From an uncultured Faecalibacterium sp. (GTDB lineage: Bacteria; Bacillota; Clostridia; Oscillospirales; Ruminococcaceae): 19,038 nt of DNA. The stretch is taken from positions 1 through 19,038 of the forward strand of contig CALDLZ010000177.1 in the NCBI GenBank assembly GCA_937915335.1, given 5' to 3'. Of the stretch, positions 6,596 through 14,996 are shown in pieces. The number at the start of each line of letters is the position of its first letter. Position 1 is the first letter of the stretch. A program made the position numbers and the translations under genes. Below the pieces are notes generated by a model, which saw nothing but the letters and a program-made list of their open reading frames with translations, had not been told where the DNA came from and did no database searches.

Positions 6596-7351
6596 ATGGA
6601 TTGCTACCAAATGATTTTCAGCCCAACGGGCGGGACTGAGAAAGTCGCTGATTCTGTCACCCGGTACTGGCCAAATGTCCAGACCATTGATCTTTCGGAT
6701 ACTTCAGTTGATTTTGCATCGATCACGATTGCTTCGGATGCTCTGGTTCTGGTTGCGATGCCGTCTTTTGGTGGAGTGGCACCGCAACTGGCGCTTGACC
6801 GTTTTGTACAGATCAAAGGTGCTGGCGCAAAGTGTGTTCTTGCAGCCGTATACGGAAACCGAGCCTTTGAGAGTACACTTGTTCAGATGGAAGATACCGC
6901 CAAGGCCGCGGGCTTTCAGGTGATCGCTGCCATTTCTGCCATCGCAGAACATTCTATTATCCATGAATACGCCGCAGGACGCCCGAATACTGAGGACTGC
7001 GAGGAACTTTCCGGATTCGGAAAAAAGGTTCTCGAAAAAGCTGAATCCGGCTCTTTTGCAGCGCCTGCTATTCCCGGCAAGCGGCCCTACAAAAAGTCCA
7101 GCGGTGGGATGGTTCCTTCTGCTGATTCGCATTGCACAAACTGCGGCCTGTGCGCAAAGAAATGTCCTGCTCAGGCAATTTCCAAGGAGAACGGCAGGGT
7201 CACAGATAAATCCAGGTGCATTTCCTGCATGCGGTGCGTATCGATCTGCCCGGTTCATGCGCGCGGCGTTAATAAGGTAATGGTTTCGGTAGCAGCACTG
7301 GCCATCAAGAAAGCCTGTTCGACACCCAAGGCCAATGAGCTATACCTGTAA
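6596..7351 (+). CDS. EFR1-type flavodoxin-like protein with two [4Fe-4S] ferredoxin motifs
   Basis: The 251-aa protein joins an N-terminal flavodoxin-like domain (about residues 1-150) with a C-terminal bacterial ferredoxin domain. The flavin site is suggested by FSPTGGTEKVAD (about 8-19), resembling the flavodoxin phosphate loop, followed by MPSFGG and AVYGNRAF. Two classic C-x2-C-x2-C-x3-C motifs bind [4Fe-4S] clusters: Cys180, 183, 186, 190 and Cys208, 211, 214, 218. Such EFR1-family proteins are common in anaerobic Firmicutes and are presumed low-potential electron carriers; the partner here is unknown. The upstream open frame reaches 6554, but AGGAGG at about 6584-6589 supports the ATG at 6596. 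It is a single-gene unit with its own promoter and a dyad at the -35. Confidence 0.88.
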   Translation: MDCYQMIFSPTGGTEKVADSVTRYWPNVQTIDLSDTSVDFASITIASDALVLVAMPSFGGVAPQLALDRFVQIKGAGAKCVLAAVYGNRAFESTLVQMEDTAKAAGFQVIAAISAIAEHSIIHEYAAGRPNTEDCEELSGFGKKVLEKAESGSFAAPAIPGKRPYKKSSGGMVPSADSHCTNCGLCAKKCPAQAISKENGRVTDKSRCISCMRCVSICPVHARGVNKVMVSVAALAIKKACSTPKANELYL

Positions 7352-7429
7352 GCCTCCTTTATCACGCACCAAAAGATTCAAAGGAAATCTTGCACCGCTA
7401 TTGTAGAGCTGGAATCCATACCTTAAGTC

Positions 7430-7437
7430 AAGCGCTT
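7430..7437. promoter_or_regulatory. AAGCGCTT palindrome, possible LacI/CcpA-type site
   Basis: AAGCGCTT is the perfect core of many LacI-family and CcpA (cre) sites. It lies 22 bp upstream of the -35 of the glycerate kinase promoter. Its flanks (GTC and TTT) fit the cre consensus only in part. Confidence 0.3.
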
Positions 7438-7459
7438 TTTTGAAAATGTGCCCGATCTC

Positions 7460-7489
7460 TTGACCCGGGGAAAGCAGAAAGAGTATGAT
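7460..7489 (+). promoter_or_regulatory. Promoter of the glycerate kinase gene
   Basis: TTGACC (7460-7465), 18-bp spacer, TATGAT (7484-7489); predicted start near 7496, with a leader of about 39 nt. Confidence 0.65.
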
Positions 7490-7534
7490 AAAGAAAAATT
7501 CGTATGAAATGCCATTCTCAGGGAGGTTGATCAG

Positions 7535-8764
7535 ATGAACCGGAAACTGCGCAGAGATGCAGACGGCATCATTGCTGCCAGCCTGAAAGCGGTCCAGCCG
7601 GACAAAGCGGTGCATTGCGCGTTGGAACGATTTCAACCGCGAGGCGGCAGGGTGCTGCTGGTGGCGGCGGGTAAGGCAGCCTGGCAGATGGCCCGTGCGG
7701 CGGTGGAAACACTGGGAGCCGTGGACGGCGGTGTGGTCGTGACGAAATACGGTCATGTGCGGGGAAGCATCCCCGGGGTGGACTGCTATGAGGCGGGCCA
7801 CCCGGTGCCGGACAAGAACAGCTTTTCCGCCACGGAAAAGGCACTGGAGCTGGTGCGCGGCCTGACGGCACAGGATACCGTGCTGTTTCTGCTGTCCGGC
7901 GGCGGCAGTGCACTGTTTGAAAAACCGCTGATTCCCGGGGCGGAACTGCAGGACATCACGAATCAGCTGTTGGCCAGCGGGGCTGACATCGTGGAGATGA
8001 ACACCATCCGCAAGCGGCTTTCGGCTGTGAAGGGCGGCAGGTTTGCGCAGGCGTGTGCCCCAGCGCAGGTGTTCAGCATTGTGCTGAGTGATATTCTGGG
8101 CGACCCGCTGGATATGATCGCCAGCGGCCCGGCGGCACCGGATACCTCCACCTGCGCCCAGGCGCTGACCATTGCGGAAAAGTACCATCTGCATCTTTCC
8201 AGGCAGGTAAAGGAGCTTCTGGCCCAGGAAACGCCCAAAGCACTGGACAACGTGATCACGCAGGTCACGGGTAGTGTGCGCCAGCTCTGCGCCGCTGCTG
8301 CGGATGCCTGCCGGGAGATGGGCTACGAGCCCATTCTTCTGACAGACCGGCTTTGCTGTGAGGCCCGGGAAGCCGGAAGCTTCCTCGGCTCCATTGTCCG
8401 CACCCATGCGGGGCAGGGGAGAAGGCTGGCGTTCCTTGCGGGCGGGGAGACAGTCGTTCACCTGACCGGGGCCGGACTGGGCGGACGGAATCAGGAGCTT
8501 GCCCTTGCGGCGGCTCCCGCCCTTGACGGGCTGAACGCGGCAGTCTTTTCGGTGGGCAGTGACGGTACCGACGGCCCTACCGATGCCGCCGGCGGCTATG
8601 TGGATGGTGATACTGCCGCCGCTCTGGCCGCTAACGGTCTGCGGGTATTTGAAGTGTTGAATAACAACGATGCCTACCATGCGCTGAAATGTGTCGATGG
8701 TCTGATCGTGACCGGCCCTACCGGAACAAATGTCAATGATGTGGCAGTGGCACTTATCCCTTGA
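7535..8764 (+). CDS. Glycerate 2-kinase, type II (DUF4147/MOFRL family)
   Basis: The 409-aa protein belongs to the GckA/TtuD family, which phosphorylates D-glycerate to 2-phosphoglycerate in the cytoplasm and feeds lower glycolysis; older annotations call it hydroxypyruvate reductase. Diagnostic stretches are VAAGKAAWQMA (near residue 43), LLSGGGSALFEKP, MNTIRKRLSAVKGGRFA (nucleotide and substrate contacts), SDILGDPLDMIASGP, and the C-terminal MOFRL domain with SVGSDGTDGPTDAAGGYVDG. Length is slightly below the usual 420-450 residues, with all blocks present. GGGAGG at about 7521-7526 supports the start. It has its own promoter with an AAGCGCTT palindrome just upstream. GH1 follows 60 bp downstream and may be co-transcribed. 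Confidence 0.9.
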   Translation: MNRKLRRDADGIIAASLKAVQPDKAVHCALERFQPRGGRVLLVAAGKAAWQMARAAVETLGAVDGGVVVTKYGHVRGSIPGVDCYEAGHPVPDKNSFSATEKALELVRGLTAQDTVLFLLSGGGSALFEKPLIPGAELQDITNQLLASGADIVEMNTIRKRLSAVKGGRFAQACAPAQVFSIVLSDILGDPLDMIASGPAAPDTSTCAQALTIAEKYHLHLSRQVKELLAQETPKALDNVITQVTGSVRQLCAAAADACREMGYEPILLTDRLCCEAREAGSFLGSIVRTHAGQGRRLAFLAGGETVVHLTGAGLGGRNQELALAAAPALDGLNAAVFSVGSDGTDGPTDAAGGYVDGDTAAALAANGLRVFEVLNNNDAYHALKCVDGLIVTGPTGTNVNDVAVALIP

Positions 8765-8800
8765 ACAACGTTTGGCAATGTGTTAAACTTGTATCAATGA

Positions 8801-10264
<1,464 letters not shown>

Positions 10265-10265
10265 C

Positions 10266-10323
10266 AAAAAACAGACAGACCTCCGGGTGCAAGGTTCGCA
10301 CGACCGGGGGTCTGTCTGTTTTT
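10266..10323 (+). terminator. Strong, possibly bidirectional terminator after GH1
   Basis: A stem of about 20 bp pairs 10266-10286 with 10304-10323, with one mismatch. The left side begins with an A-run and the right side ends in TTTTT. A second small stem, GTGC/GCAC, forms in the loop. It separates GH1 from the MerR operon. Confidence 0.88.
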
Positions 10324-10369
10324 GTGGGATTTTACGGTAAGGGACCCTGGAACTTTTTGCAAAAAACGC

Positions 10370-10400
10370 TTGACTTGGAGCAAGCTCCAAGTGCTATACT
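10370..10400 (+). promoter_or_regulatory. MerR-type promoter with 19-bp spacer and operator dyad
   Basis: TTGACT (10370-10375) and TATACT (10395-10400) are separated by 19 bp, the over-long spacer characteristic of MerR-controlled promoters. The dyad ACTTGGAGC (10373-10381), AA, GCTCCAAGT (10384-10392) is a perfect inverted repeat lying in the spacer and touching the -35. The MerR gene starts 27 bp downstream, so autoregulation of the three-gene operon is very likely. Confidence 0.88.
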
Positions 10401-10426
10401 GGGCTCACACGAAGGAGGTCTGCCCC

Positions 10427-10816
10427 ATGACCATCAAGGAAGTATCGGAAACCTACCATATTTCGCAGGATACCCTCCGCTATTACGAGCGAATGCAGAT
10501 GATCCCCAGGGTGCACCGTACCCCTGGCGGCATCCGGGATTATCAGGCAGAGGATCTGCGCTGGGTGGAGCTCGCCATCTGTATGCGCGGCGCGGGCCTG
10601 CCCATTGAGGTGATGGTCGACTACCTCCGGCTGTTTCAGGAGGGAGATAGCACCATTCCGGCCCGGCTGGAACTGCTGAACGAACAGATGGAACATCTGC
10701 GGGAGCAGAAGGCCCAGCTGGAAGCCACGATGGAGCGACTCTCCTATAAAATAAAGCATTACGAAGAAGCGCTCCAGACAGGAAAGTTGGTCTGGGACAA
10801 GCGAGATGAGATTTGA
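10427..10816 (+). CDS. MerR-family regulator, AdhR/NmlR-like
   Basis: The 129-aa regulator has an N-terminal winged HTH (TIKEVSETYHISQDTLRYYE, residues 2-21, then a GGIRDY wing) and a long C-terminal coiled coil (about 75-118) for dimerisation. The frame is open upstream to 10322, but that passes through the promoter; AAGGAGG (10412-10418) fixes the ATG at 10427. A Cys falls at residue 52 in ELAICMRGAG. B. subtilis AdhR, an aldehyde-responsive regulator, is reported to sense through Cys52, so a thiol/electrophile sensor is a reasonable inference. MerR proteins of this group untwist a 19-bp-spacer promoter, exactly as found upstream. It leads an operon with flavodoxin and acetyltransferase. 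Confidence 0.92.
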   Translation: MTIKEVSETYHISQDTLRYYERMQMIPRVHRTPGGIRDYQAEDLRWVELAICMRGAGLPIEVMVDYLRLFQEGDSTIPARLELLNEQMEHLREQKAQLEATMERLSYKIKHYEEALQTGKLVWDKRDEI

Positions 10817-10831
10817 GTGAGGTGATTCAGG

Positions 10832-11332
10832 ATGAAAAAGCTGATCGCGTTTTATTCCCGTGCCGATGAAAATTACTTTGGCGGCGCATACCGAAAAATC
10901 CCTGAGGGCAACACCGAGAAGGTGGCCAACATGCTGGCCGAGCTGACCGGGGCCGACCTGTTCAAAATTGAGCAGAAGGTGCCCTACTCGGCAAATTATC
11001 AGGAGTGCATTGCCCAGGCAAAGCGTGACCTGCAGGCCAAAGCACGCCCCGAGCTTGTGACTCTGCCCGAGAATCTGGATGAGTACGATGAAATTTACCT
11101 GGGCTACCCCAACTACTGGGGCACCATGCCCATGGCTGTATATACCTTCCTTGAGCACTACGATTTCACCGGAAAGGTCATCCATCCCTTCTGCACCCAT
11201 GAGGGCAGCGGCCTGTCTAATACTGTAAAGGATGTGCAGAAAACCGCCAAGGGTGCCGAGGTCAAACCGGGTCTGGCAATCTACGGCAGCGATGTGGATA
11301 ATGCTATGGAAAAACTGAAAGGATGGGTTTGA
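10832..11332 (+). CDS. Flavodoxin
   Basis: The 166-aa product has the flavodoxin fold: LIAFYSRADENYFGG at the N-terminus, GNTEKVANMLAE (the FMN phosphate-binding helix start, about 28-39), EIYLGYPNYWGTMPMAV (about 86-102, the aromatic loop over the isoalloxazine) and IHPFCTHEGSGLSNTVKDV. Families of this type are small FMN electron carriers or quinone/nitro reductase relatives. It starts 15 bp after merR with a modest GAGGTGA ribosome site and ends 1 bp before the acetyltransferase, so all three are one operon. Under an AdhR-like regulator, a role in handling aldehyde or quinone stress is plausible. Confidence 0.9.
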   Translation: MKKLIAFYSRADENYFGGAYRKIPEGNTEKVANMLAELTGADLFKIEQKVPYSANYQECIAQAKRDLQAKARPELVTLPENLDEYDEIYLGYPNYWGTMPMAVYTFLEHYDFTGKVIHPFCTHEGSGLSNTVKDVQKTAKGAEVKPGLAIYGSDVDNAMEKLKGWV

Positions 11333-11333
11333 G

Positions 11334-11918
11334 ATGGAATACGAAAAGGGAACGGTTTACAAGCTGATGGACCAGGGCGGTCCCACCGACGTGCGGGAGA
11401 GTTACTTCAAGGAGGCCGGCGAGGAGATGATCCGTGCCCGGACGCTCTGCGCCAAGGCCAACGCCACCCTGCCCGATGACCCCAGCTATATGAAGTATCT
11501 GGAAGAGCTCTTTGGGCGTGACTTGAGCGATGTCCGCATCCTGACCCCGTTTATCTGTGATTTTGGCAACCGGGTCAAGTTTGGTAAGGGCGTGTTCCTC
11601 AACCATTCGGCCATCCTGTCCGCTTCGGGCGGCATCGAGTTCGAGGATGGTGTCATGGTGGCCCCGGGCTGCCGCATTGCTACCATCAACCACGATATGA
11701 ACAACCGACACACCATCTACACCTATGGCAAAGTGACCATCAGGAAGAATGCCTGGCTGGGCATGAATGTCACCGTCTGCCCGGGCGTGACCATCGGCAA
11801 GTATGCCGTGGTGGCCGCTGGAGCCGTTGTGACCAAGGATGTGCCAGACTATGCCGTGGTCGGCGGCGTGCCTGCCAAGGTGATCCGGATGCAAGATCCT
11901 GCGGAACAGCAGGAGTAA
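11334..11918 (+). CDS. Sugar O-acetyltransferase, left-handed beta-helix (maltose/galactoside acetyltransferase type)
   Basis: This 194-aa enzyme transfers acetyl from acetyl-CoA to a sugar hydroxyl. It has the N-terminal helical Mac domain (about residues 5-60), then hexapeptide repeats forming a beta-helix, including VKFGKGVFLNHSAIL, IEFEDGVMVAPGC, AWLGMNVTVCPGVTIGKYAVVAAGAVVTKDV and the final VVGGVPAKVIR. His120 in TINHDMN corresponds to the catalytic His of LacA/Maa. The start is 1 bp after the flavodoxin stop, implying translational coupling. The natural acceptor is not evident; such enzymes are often seen as detoxifiers of non-metabolisable sugars. Strong terminator follows. Confidence 0.92.
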   Translation: MEYEKGTVYKLMDQGGPTDVRESYFKEAGEEMIRARTLCAKANATLPDDPSYMKYLEELFGRDLSDVRILTPFICDFGNRVKFGKGVFLNHSAILSASGGIEFEDGVMVAPGCRIATINHDMNNRHTIYTYGKVTIRKNAWLGMNVTVCPGVTIGKYAVVAAGAVVTKDVPDYAVVGGVPAKVIRMQDPAEQQE

Positions 11919-11928
11919 CAGCAAACAG

Positions 11929-11966
11929 AAAAATGGAGACTCTCCGTACGGAAAGTCTCCATTTTT
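11929..11966 (+). terminator. Intrinsic terminator of the MerR-flavodoxin-acetyltransferase operon
   Basis: AAAAATGGAGACT (11929-11941) pairs with AGTCTCCATTTTT (11954-11966); a nested TCCG/CGGA extends the stem. The A-run/T-run ends make it usable on both strands. It starts 11 bp after the acetyltransferase stop. Confidence 0.9.
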
Positions 11967-12154
11967 TGTGCCAGAGAAAGCTTATCCCGCACCGCCCAGG
12001 CGAGATCTGTCTGCCGCATGGCTACCTCCAGGAAACCAAACTGATACATGGTGCCCTTAGAGCTTTCCGCCAGAGCCGAAAAGTCATAGTCCAACTCGTC
12101 GATGAGTTCCACGGCCTTTTCGTCTTGCAAGGGCTGGTGCGCAACCGGTAAGCG
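11967..12154 (-). pseudogene. Remnant of an LCM-type class I SAM-dependent methyltransferase
   Basis: The minus strand reads, without a stop, RLPVAHQPLQDEKAVELIDE, then LDYDFSALAESSKGTMYQ, then FGFLEVAMRQTDLAWAVRDK. From memory this matches the region before the SAM-binding motif of leucine-carboxyl-methyltransferase-like enzymes (D.KA..L...IDYDFS...R..DLAWEVRDYL). The expected next part, the NLGCGLD SAM loop and the whole catalytic domain, is absent: the frame runs straight into the terminator shared with the acetyltransferase. An in-frame stop at about 12155-12157 and no ribosome site remove the N-terminus. This is a decayed fragment of about 60 codons, located between the acetyltransferase and lysR. 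Confidence 0.55.
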
Positions 12155-12173
12155 TTAGAAATGAAGCGGCTTT

Positions 12174-12977
12174 TCAGTGCTTGCGCTGGGCCAGATAAAA
12201 GGTGACATCCGCTTCCGGGTCGGTCAGCGGGATGCGGATGCGGCCGGGATGTCGGTCCCGCCAACTGGTGAAATAGTCGGTGACAAAGCAGGGCAGGGTG
12301 GACGAAGCCACCAGCGCATCCATCGAAAAGACATCCGGCTGCACCAGAAACCGGGAAGCGGGCATTTTGTGGCGGCAGAGAGCATCCCAGAAGCCTAGCT
12401 CACTACTGAGCAGAAAGTTGAACCCGTTGATGTCCGCAAAGGTCAGGCTCTCGTATTTGGCCAGCTCATGGGTGGGCTGAACGCAGACATAGAGCTTTTC
12501 GTGCAAAAACTCCCGCACCGTGCCTTGGCCGGTCTCGATGGGAAAAGGAAAGATGGCGATATCGCAATCGCCATGCTCCCAGGAGGCCTGCACCCGTTCC
12601 GTCTCACAGATATGGGATTCGATGGTCATGCCGGGATAGGCGGCATTGAGCCGGGGCAGCAGATCCCATAGCGGGGCCGGGGCGCAGGCTTTGACCACCA
12701 GCGTTCTGCGCCGCTGGTCAAAGTCCTGCACCTGCCGCACAGCCTGTTCCGCTTCGGCCAGCAGCCTGCGGGCGGTCTCCACGGCCACCAACCCGGTCTC
12801 GTTCAGGGTAAGGCGGTTCTTGGAGCGGGTGAACAGCGGCACCCCAAAGTCGTTCTCGATGTTCCTCATGCTCCGGGTCAGGGAGGGAGTGGAGAGATGC
12901 TCTGCCTCGGCCACCTTGGCCAGCGTGCCCAGGTCGGCAAAGGTAACCAGCTGCCGGAGTTCGTTCAAATCTAGCAT
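12174..12977 (-). CDS. LysR-family transcriptional regulator
   Basis: The 267-aa regulator has the LysR N-terminal HTH (residues 1-60: LRQLVTFADLGTLAKVAEAE, then HLSTPSLTRSMRNIENDFGV, ending LFTRSKNRLTLNETG) and a periplasmic-binding-protein-like effector domain (about 88-260). It is some 25-30 residues shorter than usual, mostly at the C-terminus. GAGGTG about 6 nt upstream of the ATG supports the start. It is transcribed divergently from the aldo/keto reductase with 126 bp between starts and superimposed promoters, the classical LysR layout; control of the reductase gene and itself is inferred. The effector is unknown. Confidence 0.92.
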   Translation of the reverse strand: MLDLNELRQLVTFADLGTLAKVAEAEHLSTPSLTRSMRNIENDFGVPLFTRSKNRLTLNETGLVAVETARRLLAEAEQAVRQVQDFDQRRRTLVVKACAPAPLWDLLPRLNAAYPGMTIESHICETERVQASWEHGDCDIAIFPFPIETGQGTVREFLHEKLYVCVQPTHELAKYESLTFADINGFNFLLSSELGFWDALCRHKMPASRFLVQPDVFSMDALVASSTLPCFVTDYFTSWRDRHPGRIRIPLTDPEADVTFYLAQRKH

Positions 12978-13024
12978 GCTGCACCTCGCATTTCATTTTT
13001 TGAAAAGCAGATTTCGATATTGAT

Positions 13025-13055
13025 ATTTTACATTTTCGCAGAATCGTTGTAAAGT
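13025..13055. promoter_or_regulatory. Superimposed divergent promoters of lysR and the aldo/keto reductase
   Basis: Plus strand: TTTACA (13027-13032), 17 bp, TAAAGT (13050-13055), firing toward the reductase. Minus strand: TTTACA (13053-13048), 17 bp, TAAAAT (13030-13025), firing toward lysR. The -35 of each overlaps the -10 of the other because TTTACA/TGTAAA form an inverted repeat with a 15-bp gap. Only one polymerase could bind at a time. An ATATTGATAT near-palindrome (13015-13026 region) on the lysR side is a possible LysR contact. Confidence 0.65.
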
Positions 13056-13103
13056 AGTGTCAGCAAGAAAATCCACCGGAACGAAACACAGGAGGGAAAA
13101 CGG

Positions 13104-13943
13104 ATGGAATACGTTACTCTGAACAATGGCATCAAGATGCCCAAGCTGGGCTACGGCGTTTACCAGACCCCGGCCGATGATACCAAGCGCTGCGTGCTGG
13201 ATGCAATCGATGTGGGCTACCGCAGCATCGACACCGCCCAGGCCTACGGCAACGAGCAGGGCGTGGGTGACGCGCTGGCCGAGTGCGGCCTGCCCCGCGA
13301 GGAGTTCTTCCTGACCACCAAAGTCTGGATCATCAACGCTGGTTACGAGAAGGCCAAGGCTTCCATCGAGGAGTCTCTGCGCAAGCTGCGCACTGATTAT
13401 ATCGACCTGCTGCTGATCCACCAGCCCTTCGGTGATTACTACGGTACCTACCGTGCGATGGAGGAGTTCTACAAGGCGGGCAGACTCCGTGCCATCGGCG
13501 TGTCCAACTTTTGTCCCCACCGCTATCTGGACATCGAGCACCTCTCCACCATCAAGCCCGCTGTCAACCAGATCGAGACCCATGTGTTCCAGCAGCAGAA
13601 GCTGGCCAAGGAATACCTGAAGAAGTATGGCTGCCAGATCGAGTCCTGGGGCCCCTTTGCCGAGGGCCGCAAGGATATGTTTACCAACCCTGTGCTGACC
13701 GCCGTGGGCGCAAAGTACGGTAAGACTGCCGCTCAGGTGGCTTTGCGCTTTCTGATGCAGAGCGATGTGGTGGTCATCCCGAAGTCCGTCCACAAGGAGC
13801 GGATGCGACAGAACTTCGACCTGTTCGATTTCACACTCTCCGCTGAGGATATGGCTGCCATTGAGGCGTTGGACAGCGGAGAGAGCCTGTTCTTCTCCCA
13901 CTATGATCCCAAGACCGTCGAGTGGTTCATGTCCATCGTCTGA
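13104..13943 (+). CDS. Aldo/keto reductase
   Basis: The 279-aa NAD(P)H-dependent enzyme reduces aldehydes or ketones to alcohols. The TIM-barrel signatures and catalytic tetrad are complete: Asp43 and Tyr48 in DTAQAYGNE, Lys73 in LTTKVW, and His106 in LLIHQPF. AIGVSNF and the C-terminal VVIPKSVHKERMRQNFDLFDF, which binds the cofactor's 2'-phosphate in this superfamily, are also present. Length is typical of AKR5-like bacterial members. AGGAGGG (13091-13097) sets the start. Divergence from lysR suggests induction by a carbonyl substrate or its product. The physiological substrate is not shown by sequence. Confidence 0.93.
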   Translation: MEYVTLNNGIKMPKLGYGVYQTPADDTKRCVLDAIDVGYRSIDTAQAYGNEQGVGDALAECGLPREEFFLTTKVWIINAGYEKAKASIEESLRKLRTDYIDLLLIHQPFGDYYGTYRAMEEFYKAGRLRAIGVSNFCPHRYLDIEHLSTIKPAVNQIETHVFQQQKLAKEYLKKYGCQIESWGPFAEGRKDMFTNPVLTAVGAKYGKTAAQVALRFLMQSDVVVIPKSVHKERMRQNFDLFDFTLSAEDMAAIEALDSGESLFFSHYDPKTVEWFMSIV

Positions 13944-13954
13944 TAACGCCGCAT

Positions 13955-13991
13955 AAAAATGCCCGCTGTCTGTGCTTTACAGGCGGCGGGC
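13955..13991 (-). terminator. Terminator between convergent aldo/keto reductase and minus-strand genes
   Basis: A 13-bp stem (13961-13973 with 13979-13991, two G-U-type pairs) with a GCTTT loop. On the minus strand it is followed by TTTTT (13959-13955); on the plus strand only by a broken T-run. It probably stops transcription from both sides, better on the minus strand. Confidence 0.75.
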
Positions 13992-14012
13992 GCTTTGCGT
14001 AGATGTGAAGTG

Positions 14013-14333
14013 TTATTTTACGGCCTCTTTTTTTAGGGTTTTGTAGGTGCCAAATCGGAAGTGCTTGTCCAGCGCATCGCCCGCAAAACCAATGGCCTTG
14101 CCCATGGTAAAAGCGGCGGCAATGGTGCCGATACCCAGACCCTCCAGATGATGCAGGAAGCCCAGCGTCAGCACCGGCCAGACCTCGGAAAAGGCAAAGG
14201 GCACGCTGGAAATGGCCGAGATGCCAGCTCCGGAATAGAGCATCAGCACGACACCGAAGCTGTTCATCAGCACTGCAATGCTCCTGTTTCCAGAGGCAAA
14301 ATGACGAAACGAGAGGCTATCTGCCCACCGCAT
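14013..14333 (-). pseudogene. Internally deleted YczE/YitT-like membrane protein remnant
   Basis: This minus-strand frame joins two separate parts of what I recognise as a YczE/YyaS/YitT-like (DUF6198-type) integral membrane protein. The first is an N-terminal helix region, VLMNSFGVVLMLYSGAGISA then ISSVPFAFSEVWPVLTLG. The second is the last helix and tail, GLGIGTIAAAFTMGKAIGFA then GDALDKHFRF. Intact members have about 200 residues or more; here only about 106 codons remain, and the middle (roughly four helices) is missing with the frame preserved at the FLHHLEG junction. The first ATG (14333) lies directly against the nitroreductase terminator and has no ribosome site or promoter. Expression is unlikely, though a small two-helix product is not impossible. 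Confidence 0.65.
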
Positions 14334-14336
14334 CAC

Positions 14337-14366
14337 AAAAGCCCGGCTGCAAAAGCTGGCCGGGCT
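14337..14366 (-). terminator. Terminator of the nitroreductase gene
   Basis: On the minus strand AGCCCGGC (14366-14359) pairs with GCCGGGCT (14347-14340), with a smaller inner GC pairing around TTTT, followed by TTTTG. It begins 16 bp after the nitroreductase stop. Confidence 0.75.
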
Positions 14367-14382
14367 GGAAGCATCGAACTGA

Positions 14383-14895
14383 TTACAGGTAGGCGACTGT
14401 CTCAGACAGCGGCTTGCGGGAATTATGGTTGGGCAGCGGGGCAACACCCTCGGCGGCGTGGCCCAGATCCAGGAGCATGACGATCTCCTCGTTCTCGGGC
14501 AGCCCCAGTGCCTTTGCCAGCTTGTCCGGGTCGAAAAAGTTGATCCAGCAGCTGTCCACGCCTTCGTTGGCGGCGGCCAGCAGCAGATGGGTGGCCACGA
14601 TGGCGGCATCTTCCACGCCGGAGTTCTTCTTTTCGCCGGGATAAGTAAAGGTGTGGTTTTTATCAAAGGCGACCACCAGACAGGTGGGGGCACCGTAACG
14701 GCAGGGCGTGACGGAGTCAATCTTGGCCAGCCCCTCTTCGGACTGGACAACATAGACGCGCTGCTCCTGAGCGTTCTTGGCGGTAGGGGCCAGACGGCCT
14801 GCTTCCAGAATGGTATTGAGCTTGGCGGCATCCACCTTTTCGGTGCCAAATTTTTTGCAGGAATAGCGTTCTGCAACGAGCCGAGTGAATTCCAT
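14383..14895 (-). CDS. Nitroreductase-family FMN oxidoreductase
   Basis: The 170-aa protein is a compact nitroreductase, a homodimeric FMN enzyme using NAD(P)H to reduce nitro groups, quinones or related electrophiles. It opens with RLVAERYSCKKF (Arg10-Ser12 region contacts the FMN phosphate), then ILEAGRLAPTAKNAQEQRVYVV, the GAPTCLVV strand, VATHLLLAAANEGVDSCWI and a C-terminal glycine-poor tail ending ETVAYL. The size fits the short 165-175-aa subgroup. AGGAGG lies 7-8 nt upstream of the ATG. It has its own TATAAT promoter and terminator, so it is a single-gene unit. True substrate unknown; neighbours suggest a redox-stress role. Confidence 0.9.
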   Translation of the reverse strand: MEFTRLVAERYSCKKFGTEKVDAAKLNTILEAGRLAPTAKNAQEQRVYVVQSEEGLAKIDSVTPCRYGAPTCLVVAFDKNHTFTYPGEKKNSGVEDAAIVATHLLLAAANEGVDSCWINFFDPDKLAKALGLPENEEIVMLLDLGHAAEGVAPLPNHNSRKPLSETVAYL

Positions 14896-14926
14896 ACGAT
14901 TTTATCCTCCTGACTTTGGATTGATG

Positions 14927-14947
14927 GCGTGTGATCGCGGCACACGC
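14927..14947. promoter_or_regulatory. Inverted repeat in the nitroreductase leader
   Basis: GCGTGTG (14927-14933) and CACACGC (14941-14947) are perfect 7-bp arms around 7 nt. On the minus strand this sits just downstream of the predicted start (about 14954) and before the ribosome site, suiting a repressor roadblock or a 5' mRNA hairpin. Confidence 0.45.
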
Positions 14948-14960
14948 TCCACACTTGTCG

Positions 14961-14988
14961 ATTATACCACAACGAAACGCCGCCGCAA
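14961..14988 (-). promoter_or_regulatory. Promoter of the nitroreductase gene
   Basis: On the minus strand TTGCGG (14988-14983), 16-bp spacer, perfect TATAAT (14966-14961). It lies directly after the stop of the preceding minus-strand gene. Confidence 0.65.
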
Positions 14989-14996
14989 GACGGCAT

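Noticed and set aside
7340..8680. 446-codon minus-strand open frame
   Set aside because: Shadow of the glycerate kinase gene; no ribosome site and no recognisable domain.
11933..12151. 72-codon plus-strand gene after the acetyltransferase
   Set aside because: It starts inside the terminator hairpin and lacks a ribosome site; the opposite strand carries the recognisable methyltransferase remnant.
14013..14996. A single 327-codon minus-strand gene
   Set aside because: Its first two thirds are an out-of-frame reading of the nitroreductase; only the last part (14013-14333) is protein-like and is reported as a remnant.
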